From: Breviolum minutum Mf 1.05b.01
Lineage: Eukaryota; Sar; Dinophyceae; Suessiales; Symbiodiniaceae
DNA length: 64,000 nt
Direction of reading: 5' to 3'
Assembly (NCBI GenBank): GCA_000507305.1
Contig: DF240820.1
Coordinates: forward strand, 895-64,894
The position numbers were made by a program, and so were the translations under genes. Below the pieces are notes generated by a model. The model saw only the letters and a list, made by a program, of their open reading frames with translations, had not been told where the DNA came from and did no database searches. How positions within the stretch are numbered: position 1 is the stretch's first letter; each line of letters opens with the position of its first letter. Of this stretch, positions 1 through 8,300 are shown piece by piece.

Positions 1-176
1 TCATTTTTCTTCATTAAAGTTTTTATTTTTCTATTAGTAGGTTTTTGTTGTTGAACTATTCTATCACCTTTTTCTTCAACTATCTTTTTTATTTCATCAT
101 AACTATATTTTTTATATTCTTTTTGGTTGAGTTTGTCTTCTGTTTGCTCATCAGTTGTCGGTCTGTAGTGATACAT
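1..176 (-). CDS. Partial small viral protein, runs off the left edge
   Basis: This open frame begins at an ATG at 174-176 and stays open for 58 codons to the window edge, so the C-terminus is missing. The visible part is hydrophilic and rich in Lys, Glu, Gln and Tyr, with no recognisable domain. Base composition and orientation match the lipase-like gene to its right. An AT-rich palindrome (181-213) sits immediately upstream and may hold its promoter. I do not recognise the family. Calling it viral is inference from position and composition. Confidence 0.5.
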   Translation of the reverse strand, partial: MYHYRPTTDEQTEDKLNQKEYKKYSYDEIKKIVEEKGDRIVQQQKPTNRKIKTLMKKN

Positions 177-180
177 CTTT

Positions 181-213
181 ATTATATCTAATCTAATTTA
201 GATTAGATATAAT
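181..213. promoter_or_regulatory. Perfect 16-bp palindrome upstream of the left-edge gene
   Basis: The arms at 181-196 and 198-213 are perfectly complementary around a single T. It lies 5 bp upstream of the start codon of the partial minus-strand gene. It could be a promoter or a symmetric protein-binding site for that gene, or a 3' hairpin of the lipase-like gene. The sequence alone does not decide. Confidence 0.45.
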
Positions 214-226
214 AGATATGCTTCAG

Positions 227-260
227 AATAATTTTTGATTTTTAAAATCAAAAAATTATT
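227..260. terminator. 3' hairpin of the lipase-like gene
   Basis: Arms of about 16 bp (227-242 and 244-260) pair with one bulged base. The hairpin lies about 22 nt past the stop (282-284) that the lipase-like gene would use if its frameshift were absent. Hairpins also follow the GIY-YIG and 9.3-kb genes, so a role in 3'-end formation is plausible. This is inference. Confidence 0.4.
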
Positions 261-281
261 GTGATACATTATTAATTTTAC

Positions 282-393
282 TTACATTAAATTGTTTTTC
301 AAGCCATCAGTGATTTCTTCTGGTGTGATTGGTGTTGATTGTGGCTTCATTCCTACATCGTTAAAGTCTTGTAAGAAGTGAGCGTGTAACGGG
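282..393 (-). other. Displaced C-terminal tail of the lipase-like gene
   Basis: After the annotated stop of the lipase-like gene, a second minus-strand frame continues open to a stop at 282-284. It encodes about 36 residues that read like ordinary protein and include a His-Ala-His motif followed by an aromatic and acidic stretch. The two frames would join if the run of four G at 391-394 (plus strand) were three G. Family 3 lipases need a C-terminal His, so this tail probably belongs to the gene above. Either a sequencing indel or a real mutation split it. Confidence 0.5.
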
Positions 394-969
394 GTTTGGT
401 TTATCTCTATCTACTGTTATAGCACCACGGTCAAAAGCCGAAACCAAATCTTTTTTATCACGGATGCGATAATTACCTCCTGTTTCACCTGATTGTTGAA
501 AAGATACTATTGGAGCATTGTAGCTTCTTGTTACGTATCTCATTCCATTATCCTTATTCAAATCCTGAACTATAGCACCCGCTAATGAGTGTCCTATCAA
601 TTGTTCTACTTGAGGATTTTCATCCAATACTTTTTTAACAGATTTAAACCTGTCAGAGTGTCTTGTTAAACTGAATGGCACTTTTGTTATGTCATCCCAT
701 ACATCTCTACCGTTTCGTGTCCCTGCTACATACATTCTATTACCGTGGATGTAAGCACCACTGTCCGAAGCATATGCTCTTCTTAAACCTTCAATATCAC
801 TAATATTAAAGTCTCTCATTAAATTCATATTGAGTTTTGGTTTCGCTTTGTCGCGAAGCTCGCGAGCCTCTGGCGAGGCGTCTACTTTAGCAACTTGAGA
901 CATAAACTGAGGCGCTGTTCCTCTCACACTACCCGAGTTATAATTATATAAATATTTTCTATTTATCAT
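361..969 (-). CDS. Class 3 lipase-like protein, C-terminus frameshifted
   Basis: The 202-residue product carries a nucleophile elbow GHSLAG at residues 126-131 (Ser128), preceded by an oxyanion-type strand around VAGTRNGRDVWDD (81-93) and followed by YNAPIVSF (150-157). That order is typical of the lipase_3 alpha/beta-hydrolase fold. Asp174 in the segment DKKDLV is a good candidate for the catalytic acid. No suitable catalytic His remains before the stop, but one is found in a shifted frame just downstream (282-393). Residues 30-40 (DASPEARELRD) come from a palindromic repeat also present in two other viral genes. A virion lipase could help membrane escape, by analogy with parvovirus phospholipase; that is inference. 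The start ATG abuts the divergent promoter at 969-995, which supports this choice. Confidence 0.65.
   Translation of the reverse strand: MINRKYLYNYNSGSVRGTAPQFMSQVAKVDASPEARELRDKAKPKLNMNLMRDFNISDIEGLRRAYASDSGAYIHGNRMYVAGTRNGRDVWDDITKVPFSLTRHSDRFKSVKKVLDENPQVEQLIGHSLAGAIVQDLNKDNGMRYVTRSYNAPIVSFQQSGETGGNYRIRDKKDLVSAFDRGAITVDRDKPNPVTRSLLTRL
851..882 (-). repeat. Palindromic coding repeat, copy 1
   Basis: A 32-bp GC-rich unit that encodes DASPEARELRD in the lipase-like gene. It folds as TCGC, a two-base bulge, then GAGGCTCG paired with CGAGCTTC and GCGA. Copies 2 and 3 lie at 3414-3445 and 4354-4385. Confidence 0.75.
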
Positions 970-995
970 ATATTATTATCTATATAATAATATAA
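969..995. promoter_or_regulatory. Symmetric divergent promoter between lipase-like and penton-like genes
   Basis: Only 25 bp separate the two divergent ATG codons. The spacer is a perfect 11-bp inverted repeat around CTAT (arms 969-979 and 984-994), so each ATG is directly preceded by ATAATAATATA. The same AATAATATA core lies just before the ATGs at 1883 and 2445, with looser matches before 2883 and the polymerase ATG at 9125. Confidence 0.6.
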
Positions 996-1819
996 TGCTT
1001 AAGTATAAAAAGATATACATTGAAAGTCTAAAGCGTATATCAGGCACTCCATCTAATTTTATTGTTGAATTGCCCGAAACGGTTCAACTTGATGGAAACA
1101 CCAAATGTCAAATACACGAAATAACTATCCCACATTCGTGGTATGGCATCAGCGCAGGATACAATGATAGTTTTTATTTCTATCAAAACGATACAGTCAA
1201 TGTTGTTGAAGATTACAGACAACTGACTTTACGACAAGGCTCATACACTTCTGACCAACTCGCTACTGAAATTGAATTCTGGTTGAACACCCAATACGAT
1301 GTCAATGGAAGAACTAACACATATTCGGTCAGTTATTTAAGCAAAGAAAATCAGATAAACATAGTTTGTAATTATCCAAGTATTATATTTTCTGTTTTTA
1401 CTGACAGTCAGGTAATAATTGAACAAGGCAACTTTACAGGGTTAGATACTTCTAATCTGAATTCTGTTAATGACATCATAAACTATAAAACCTTTTCAGG
1501 GTCTCATTCAGACCAGTTGAGTTGGTTTTCGGGCTTTGTTGATTTACAACCCATTAAAAACCTATATCTTATTTGTAATGATTTATGTAATTACAACCAA
1601 CTAACATTAGATGGCTACTCGGGTATTGTCAAGAAAATTCCGGTTGTCTCAGCATTTACAGGCATCATATTTGATAATGAGGTGTCAATCACGGATTATG
1701 TTGATTGTAGTCATAAAGTCTTACGGAAATTGAATTTCAAATTAGAAGATGAAAGAGGTAGGCAAGTCCCATTGAATAATGTTGATATGTCCTTCTCATT
1801 GACTTTTTTCAAAGATTAA
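995..1819 (+). CDS. Putative penton (minor capsid) protein
   Basis: The 274-residue product is beta-rich with many aromatic and polar residues and no signal peptide or membrane segment. Its last ~30 residues (243-274) follow the pattern of a short strand, an acidic turn, a Gly-Arg pair, then alternating hydrophobics ending in SFSLTFF. I associate this ending with penton-like or minor capsid proteins of Polintons, adintoviruses and polinton-like viruses. In those viruses the penton is a single jelly-roll forming five-fold vertices, next to a double jelly-roll major capsid protein. That major capsid gene is not in the window. The gene is first in the plus-strand group and starts flush with the divergent promoter. 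The assignment depends on the C-terminal pattern only. A fibre-like virion protein is the main alternative. Confidence 0.5.
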   Translation: MLKYKKIYIESLKRISGTPSNFIVELPETVQLDGNTKCQIHEITIPHSWYGISAGYNDSFYFYQNDTVNVVEDYRQLTLRQGSYTSDQLATEIEFWLNTQYDVNGRTNTYSVSYLSKENQINIVCNYPSIIFSVFTDSQVIIEQGNFTGLDTSNLNSVNDIINYKTFSGSHSDQLSWFSGFVDLQPIKNLYLICNDLCNYNQLTLDGYSGIVKKIPVVSAFTGIIFDNEVSITDYVDCSHKVLRKLNFKLEDERGRQVPLNNVDMSFSLTFFKD

Positions 1820-1882
1820 ATTTAACATTCTACATATTTTCTACTAAAAACAAACATATAGAATTTTTGTAGAATAATATAT

Positions 1883-2425
1883 ATGTCATCAATTAAGGTA
1901 GTTGATATTAATGAACAAGCAAAGCAAGAAGAAACAATTGAAGAAGCAAAGCAAGAAGTCCCACCGGAAATAAATGAAGAAGCAGTTAATGAGGTTATTG
2001 AACAACCAAAAAATGAAGTTGTTGAAGAAGTATGTAAGGAAATAAAGAAACCTGAAAAGATACAAGACGCGAAGCCCTGTGTGAAAACACAGGACAAATT
2101 GATTACCTGTCCCAAATGTAATAAGTCAATGAAGCTAAAATCATATCGCTATAAACATGAAAAGGCTTGTCAAGGAACACTTGAACAAAAGGCAGTCAAG
2201 CCATTTTCAAAACCAAGAGCAAAACCAAAAGCACAACCGAAAGCACAACCAAAGATAGAGAACACAATTGAAAAACAGGAAGTAGTTAAAGCATCAACAC
2301 CTCAAGCAACCCAGCCTCAACTAACTCCATATGAAATAGCAAGACAATCATACATTCAAATGAAAGAAGCACAAAAAGCAAGAAAAATTGAAAAAATTAA
2401 TATGTTTAAATCAAAAATGTTTTAA
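1883..2425 (+). CDS. Lys/Glu/Pro-rich protein with a C2HC zinc finger
   Basis: The 180-residue protein has an acidic N-terminal third (about 1-60) and a central zinc-binding motif with Cys76, Cys79, His92 and Cys96. A Pro, Lys and Gln-rich repeat follows (about 105-130, with AKPKAQPKAQPK), and a basic helical C-terminus (about 146-180). It is likely an internal virion or nucleic-acid-binding protein, but no specific family was recognised. It lies 63 bp after the penton-like gene and 19 bp before the next, in one direction, as expected of a compact viral gene group. AATAATATA immediately precedes its ATG. Confidence 0.65.
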   Translation: MSSIKVVDINEQAKQEETIEEAKQEVPPEINEEAVNEVIEQPKNEVVEEVCKEIKKPEKIQDAKPCVKTQDKLITCPKCNKSMKLKSYRYKHEKACQGTLEQKAVKPFSKPRAKPKAQPKAQPKIENTIEKQEVVKASTPQATQPQLTPYEIARQSYIQMKEAQKARKIEKINMFKSKMF

Positions 2426-2444
2426 TCTAATTAATAATATATAA

Positions 2445-2708
2445 ATGCTAAAATCCAAGCCAGAGTTTAAAAGAGCACCACAAGTAGCAACATACTACGA
2501 CGTCGATGATATATTTGGAACTGCCTCCCGTCGTAAGTATTTCAAAGATTTAAAAGAGAAGTTAGAAGCACAAGAAAGCAAAGTAGCAAATGTAAATTTT
2601 CAAAACAGTTTAATCAACAGTAGGAGAAAGTCAAACTATCAAGCAGAACTAAGAAGGATTAGGGAAATGTTAAAAAATAGAACAGCAACAACAGTGCTGA
2701 AACAATAG
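2445..2708 (+). CDS. Small helical viral protein, end disrupted at an assembly join
   Basis: The 87 codons encode a basic, mostly helical protein of unknown family. The stop falls 13 nt into a 78-bp segment that is duplicated around an N (2773). Within that segment another frame encodes about 22 charged, helix-like residues and ends at a TGA at 2762-2764. The earlier sequence would join it if one base were missing between about 2681 and 2696. The intact protein was therefore probably longer, near 110 residues. The start is well supported: it directly follows an AATAATATA motif, 19 bp after the upstream stop. Confidence 0.55.
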   Translation: MLKSKPEFKRAPQVATYYDVDDIFGTASRRKYFKDLKEKLEAQESKVANVNFQNSLINSRRKSNYQAELRRIREMLKNRTATTVLKQ

Positions 2709-2851
2709 GACGATTGAGAGCAAAAGAAGCAGAGTTAGAAGAAATGATAAAAGATATAATTTGAAATATATANTGCTGAAACAATAGGACGATTGAGAGC
2801 AAAAGAAGCAGAGTTAGAAGAAATGATAAAAGATATAATTTGAAATATATA
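2695..2851. repeat. Perfect 78-bp direct duplication flanking an N
   Basis: Bases 2695-2772 and 2774-2851 are identical, separated by a single undetermined base at 2773. This is the usual mark of two contigs with an undetected overlap joined by a placeholder gap. It probably does not exist in the real genome. Confidence 0.85.
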
Positions 2852-2882
2852 ATATTAAAAAATCTATCTAATATTATATATT

Positions 2883-4055
2883 ATGACAACAGCAACACCA
2901 CAAATAATGAATGAATTTGAACGACGACCTACATACAATGAATTGGTTGAAATGATTGAAGAAGAAGAACTAAAAGTAAAACCATCTATAGAAAATGTTA
3001 TTGATAGAAAAGCAACCATCTTTAGAAACAATCAATACGGTGGAAGGTTTGACAATCCTGATTTAGTAGGACTACAGAAGCAAGAACAAATAAGACAACT
3101 ACAAATGATGAAACGAGCAACTATGACAGAAGCGATGTTCAACGACCCAGACAGAGCAAGATTTAGACCTCAACCAGTTCCACCTTTAGGATTTGAAACT
3201 CCACAATCTATTAGAGACATAGATATTGACGAGGACTTTATGATGAGGATGGAACAGCAATTGAATGAATACGCCGAAAGACAACAACAATTACAAGACT
3301 TTGATAGGAGAGATGCTGATGAGATGCTCTCGGTAGTGTCATCACAACAATTACCGCAAGGGGTTGAACAGTTTATGATACAAACACCCCCACAAGCATA
3401 TCAATCCGAACCGTCGCTAAGCTCACGAGCCTCTGGCGAGGCGTCATCATCATCAAGTCTAACTGGCGGAGAACTACCACCATTACAATCAATGGATGAA
3501 ACCCCACCAAATGTAGTAGAACAACAACCCGCATCATCATCATCATCACAAATGCCACCGCCAATGCCAACAGTTGAAGACAGCAGGATTTTGGATAACA
3601 TAAAAGAACTAAATCCAAATCTTACAATGAACGAGCAACTACAAGCATATAGAATTTTGAATGATGTTAAAGATAAAACTTCAAGAATATACGCCAACAA
3701 CATATCATCAATGGCGGAGACAGTTGAAAAATTAACAGAACTTGAATTGGTAAGCGCAAATGATTATGAAGAATTCAGAGGATTGAAAGTTACATTGAAG
3801 GAAACAAAAGGAAAAGAAAGAAAAGACGAAGTGAGGGAAGAAATAGGGAAATGGTATAATGAAAATGTATATTTGAAATACATAGCATCGGAGAAGACAG
3901 TCAAGGGAGCACAAAGCAAAGCATTTGCTAAAGCAAAGAAGGCAGGTAAAAAATTGCTTGGTCAAGCATTGGTAGAAGGTGGAGCACAATTAGCAGACAG
4001 TCAGTTACAGGGAAGCGGTGATGTTGTGAGGGGAGTTGCTAATTTATTAGGATAA
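2883..4055 (+). CDS. Predicted virion protein, Ser/Pro/Gln-rich centre
   Basis: The 390-residue product has an acidic helical N-terminus (about 1-60) starting with a pattern (RRPTYNELVEMIEEEELKV) that resembles the start of the 4076 gene (RRATYEELEEELL). The centre (about 160-230) is low-complexity Ser, Pro and Gln. The second half is a long charged helical region, and the C-terminus (about 340-390) is Ala/Gly/Lys-rich with no clear membrane segment. I do not recognise the family. Position among structural genes suggests a minor virion or scaffold protein. Residues encoded at 3414-3445 (LSSRASGEAS) come from the palindromic repeat read in its opposite orientation. Confidence 0.6.
   Translation: MTTATPQIMNEFERRPTYNELVEMIEEEELKVKPSIENVIDRKATIFRNNQYGGRFDNPDLVGLQKQEQIRQLQMMKRATMTEAMFNDPDRARFRPQPVPPLGFETPQSIRDIDIDEDFMMRMEQQLNEYAERQQQLQDFDRRDADEMLSVVSSQQLPQGVEQFMIQTPPQAYQSEPSLSSRASGEASSSSSLTGGELPPLQSMDETPPNVVEQQPASSSSSQMPPPMPTVEDSRILDNIKELNPNLTMNEQLQAYRILNDVKDKTSRIYANNISSMAETVEKLTELELVSANDYEEFRGLKVTLKETKGKERKDEVREEIGKWYNENVYLKYIASEKTVKGAQSKAFAKAKKAGKKLLGQALVEGGAQLADSQLQGSGDVVRGVANLLG
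3414..3445 (-). repeat. Palindromic coding repeat, copy 2
   Basis: Same unit as at 851-882 with two base changes, inserted in the opposite sense relative to the host gene, which still stays open through it. It sits at the start of the Ser-rich region. Confidence 0.75.
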
Positions 4056-4075
4056 TAATAATCTACTTTGATAAT

Positions 4076-4752
4076 ATGTATAAAGATAGAGTTAGAAGGG
4101 CTACATACGAAGAACTGGAAGAAGAACTACTAAATCCAAAACTGAAAGTATTAAACAGACCCATCAAAATACCAAGATTTAATATGATAGAAAATGTTAA
4201 TGATGTTGATTTCAATGATTTTGATTTAGATAATCGTAATATAAAAACAATGTTGATAAATCAACACAAAAAGATTATGAAATACAAAATCACGATTTGT
4301 TTCCGGAGATGTATGATGAAATAGATGCTACTGGTAGTGTTATGGGTAATCACGATGCTTCGCCAAAGGCTCGCAAGCTTCGCGAAATGAGAACACAAAC
4401 TAAAAGATTTACACCCAAAGGTTTTGATTTATATAGTAGTGCTAATTCTTCAAGTGATAAACCAAGTTCCCCACCATCACCACATCACATATCAAGACCT
4501 ACATCATCTGAAAGCTCTGAACAAGAAGCCCCAAAGAAAAAGGGTTTTGGATTTTTCAATTCAAGGGAGTGGGATATGTATAACAGATTAAGAACAAATG
4601 AAAATAGAAATGAAACAACACAACAATCATCATCATCATCTTCAGTGGCATCATCAGCATTACCTTCAAATGTTCATCATCTATCACCACCGGAGCTGAT
4701 GAGAAGTAGAAGTCATTCTTCACAAAGCTCGGGGAATGGTAAGAAAAAATAA
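4076..4752 (+). CDS. Predicted virion-associated protein split by a frameshift
   Basis: Two overlapping frames appear to be one gene. The first (4076-4324, 82 codons) opens with RRATYEELEEELLNPKLKV, resembling the N-terminus of the preceding gene. The second covers the rest and stops at 4750-4752. It is open from a stop at 4237, so the switch must fall between about 4240 and 4265, where there is a run of five A (4243-4247). One missing base there explains it. The second part holds the palindromic repeat (DASPKARKLRE) and a Ser/Pro-rich tail. Function is unknown; it is possibly a paralogue of the 390-residue neighbour. A sequencing indel or real decay are both possible. A programmed -1 shift is less likely because no classical slippery heptamer is in phase. 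Confidence 0.55.
4354..4385 (+). repeat. Palindromic coding repeat, copy 3
   Basis: The most diverged of the three copies. It encodes DASPKARKLRE in the same sense as copy 1 relative to its gene. Confidence 0.7.
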
Positions 4753-4783
4753 TTGATATTATAATAAACTAATATCAATTATT
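4748..4783. terminator. Shared 3' hairpin between convergent genes
   Basis: A perfect 14-bp stem (4748-4761 with 4770-4783) encloses an 8-nt loop. It contains the TAA of the plus-strand gene (4750-4752) and the TAA of the minus-strand GIY-YIG gene (4779-4781). A symmetric hairpin here would serve both transcripts. Confidence 0.65.
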
Positions 4784-5366
4784 TCAGTTTTTCAATGTAA
4801 TTATTCATTTGTTCTATGTATTGTTTATGTTGTTTTGTCTTAAAATGTCTCCATTTAGAACTCTTACGATATACTTTACCACATTGACAAGTTATTTCTT
4901 CTCTTGCTTTTTCATCTAATTCTTCTTTATGTTCTTCTCTATACTTCCTACCTTTTTCAAGATTTTTATCTTTATTTCTTTCATACCATTCTTTGAAGCT
5001 TTGGCGACGTTCCTCTTCAAAGTTTTCTTGGTATTCTTGAGGTGTTCTTCCTGCTACACATCTATTCACACAATCCATCGATGCTATATGTTGTCCTTCC
5101 CTTCTCAAAAGTTCCTCCTTATTATTACAAGGGTATTCTTCAACTAATTCAATTTTGCAGTTGTCAAGACCATATTCATCAAACAACCGTGAAGATGACA
5201 GTTTTATCTTTTTGTCCTTAAGGAATTTAAAGTAATAGCTTCTATGTCTTGTCATCCTCTGACTTAGCCTTTCACAAGTGCTTCCGATATAGCATTTATT
5301 GTATCCAACATCTACTATTTTATAGATTTTACCGTTTTCATATCTATTCATATCCCTATTTATCAT
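4779..5366 (-). CDS. GIY-YIG endonuclease with C-terminal zinc module
   Basis: The 195-residue protein starts with a GIY-YIG nuclease domain: KIYKIVD (13-19) supplies the first motif and CYIGST (25-30) the second. Arg and His residues follow in SQRMTRH (35-41), and Glu90 in LLRREGQHI is the expected metal ligand. A charged linker (about 110-155) leads to a putative zinc-binding element with Cys160, Cys162, His174 and His180. GIY-YIG enzymes cut DNA, and in large DNA viruses and Polinton relatives they are common as free-standing or homing-like genes. The start lies 6 bp after the polymerase stop, so the two genes are probably co-transcribed. The linker and zinc element resemble the 12.7-kb protein. 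Confidence 0.8.
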   Translation of the reverse strand: MINRDMNRYENGKIYKIVDVGYNKCYIGSTCERLSQRMTRHRSYYFKFLKDKKIKLSSSRLFDEYGLDNCKIELVEEYPCNNKEELLRREGQHIASMDCVNRCVAGRTPQEYQENFEEERRQSFKEWYERNKDKNLEKGRKYREEHKEELDEKAREEITCQCGKVYRKSSKWRHFKTKQHKQYIEQMNNYIEKLK

Positions 5367-5372
5367 AAGTTG

Positions 5373-8300
5373 TCATTTCTTTAAACCTTGTTCTATCAAA
5401 TAATGTCCATAAGGAACACTACTATAATCATCAGTCCAATACCTCTTATTATCATAAGATGATAGTCCCACTTTTGTAGAGTTGATACTATAAATTTGGT
5501 GGTTTTTACTTCTAATGGCATTGAAATTTACATTCTTTGCTTTCTTGTTGTGTAGGGTGTTTTCATAATCTTTCATATCAAGGTCTCTTTTGACTTTTAA
5601 TTTTGGTACTCCTTTTGCTTTCTTCTCTTCTTTAATTTCATCAAACAATTTGTAGCAATACATTTTAGGTCTCAAGGCTACAAACCTTGTAATTATTTTT
5701 CCATCACACTCATCCTTGAACTTACCAAGAACCTTTTTATTACAAGCATCATAGTTAGAATGGCTTTTATCATAACCACTGAAATCCATATGTTGTCTCA
5801 AGTCCTTGTAGTCATCAAATATGTCATCAGTCATAGTTTGTAAAACATAACTGTCAGTGTCAGTATAGATTAGTCTGATGTTTTTACCGTATCTAACTTT
5901 CAAAACATCATAAAAGAAACTATACATATGATGCTTTGATAAGTCCAAAATCGTCATTCCCAAATATATGGGCTTACCAAGTTTCAACACCGACTTCGTC
6001 TTTTCAACTCCTACGAGATTTTCATTTATGATGTGCCTGTTTTTGTAATTAGGATTATTCACACATTTTTGGAGTCTCGCCTGTGTTGATACAAGTTCGA
6101 AGTCCATATGATTTCTTACGTTCTCCATCGTTTTTCCATAAACAGCATTATTCATCAACTTAAACATATCCTTTTCAAAATCACTCGTTGCTTCTTTTCT
6201 TTTGTTCGTGTTAAAATCTATCCAAGGTTTCAACCACTGCCTTTGATGAAACTTGATTATCCTATGAACCTTTTTGACTACCAAACCTTTTTCAACATAA
6301 AACTTTAAGGTCTTGATATGAACAACGTACTTCTCTTTATCCTTAACGTTTAAAATGAGTTTTGGTTGTTTTTCGTTTGTTGGTTCTTTTCCGTTGTAAT
6401 AGTGTTTGTGTAGTTCCTTCTGATGTTCTGAAAGCATATCTTCCATAATGTGAAGGTTTTCCGGTGCTAATGGATAATCAGAATGTTCATCGTGTAAGTG
6501 GTTTGGATACTCTAAATCAACTTCCAAGATATAAGCAAAATCATCGTTTTCATTCCAGTTCTCTATGTCTGGTATTTTCTTACCCCATTTGAGTTGTCCT
6601 ATCGGTAGTTTCTGAGACATCGCTAAACCATATAGGTTATTAGCATCCAAATAACTGATATAATTTGATGGTTCGTTTTTGTTGTAATCGTCCTCCATAT
6701 ACTTGTTATTAGCAACTGCTTGTTTATGAGACACTTGACACATCCCACCTCGCAGTCCCTTTTCAATCATCTCGTACATATCTTTATCAGTGATGGGGTC
6801 TATAACCACACCAGTTTTTAATAGCATAGCGTCCCAACTGAAATTAGGTAGTGTTATGTAATGAGCGGGGTCTAAACCGTAATATTCAAGACATAGGTCT
6901 CTAAAGTTTTCAAATACATCAGTTAATAGCAAAACATCAGTCTGTAGATATAAGTCGTGATACTCTCCAAGGTTTCTAATCCCAAAGTGTTCCCAAATGT
7001 TTTTTGCCCGTTCATATTCTTCATCGCTGATATTACTTTCAGATAATCTGCTATAGAATTTTTCTTTTGGTGGTAGTTGCTTTTCTCTGAATTTATCAAA
7101 TGTATTGAAATAATCGTATGGATAAACACCTTTATCAGTTAATAAATCTAAATCAGTGATATTACTAACATAATTGTTTCTACTACTGAATTTGAAGTTC
7201 TTATCCCAGTTTTCTCTCCTTTCTCCATTTTCATACTTACTCAACTTGACTAACTTATCTAATGAAGAAGATAAGAAACTAAAACTGTCCTTGAATGATA
7301 GATTTTTAAATCCAAAGGTTATGAATTTTTCACTGTTCTGCGCTATTACATCTATCCTTGACTTTTTAGCAAGTTCATCAGCCCTCTCTATTATTAAGTG
7401 AGCATCATAATTCTTAAGGTTATGAAAGAAAACAGGTATTTTGTAATATGGTAATGAAAATTGTAAATTACAATCATCGTGAGCACATCCGCGATATTTA
7501 CCTGTAAAATGGCAGTGGTCTCTGACCTTCTTGTCTCCTTCAACGAATTTTTTACCACATATAAAGCAGTTAGTAGCAGTTTTATAATCTCGCCAGTTTT
7601 CAGCAGTCATTATTAAAGGCTTGTTTTCCTTCATACTTTCTAATATCTTGTTTTTAATCTCCATCAACTTTTTAGCAAACACCTCCATACAATCCTCACC
7701 TCTGTATAAATGCTGACCAGAAGTTCCATAAATAGAATTAACAACATTCAACATAAAACCACAAGGTCTATGATGTTGATATTTTTCGGTGTTATTCATC
7801 GTGGTATTCACACTTCCAGTTTTAGTGGTTAAACATTCAAAGTCAGCATATATAACAAACGGTGCTTTAAGTTTCTTATAATGATGTTTAAACTCAATGG
7901 TTTCATCAGCCTCTGGCATCTCTATGATTTGACCTTCAACTGCTAAACAACCGTTCTCGTAATGAGTATTTAGCAACTCTTCGGATTGGAAACCGTGTAA
8001 GCAATACCTACAGTGATATTTTTTTATCTTCTTGTTGTTCGTTTGTTTTGACATCAACCTATTGTAATCCTTGATGAATACATAATGTGATTTATCATCT
8101 TCTTCAATCTTGAGTAGGTCAATGTGAGTTGTTGCTTTCAAAACCTTCGTCTTTCTGTTTAACAAAATCGTTTCGCTGTCCGGAGAGATGCTATAAACAT
8201 TCACTGATATTTCATCTTTGTTGTTTTCTTCAAGTTGGTCTATATCAATGCTTGTTGATGGAAAACTGACATTATCCCAGTTTAGATGACAATTTATTTT

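Noticed and set aside
4241..4249. Programmed -1 frameshift site
   Set aside because: The in-phase heptamer does not fit the X XXY YYZ pattern; an indel in the A run is simpler.
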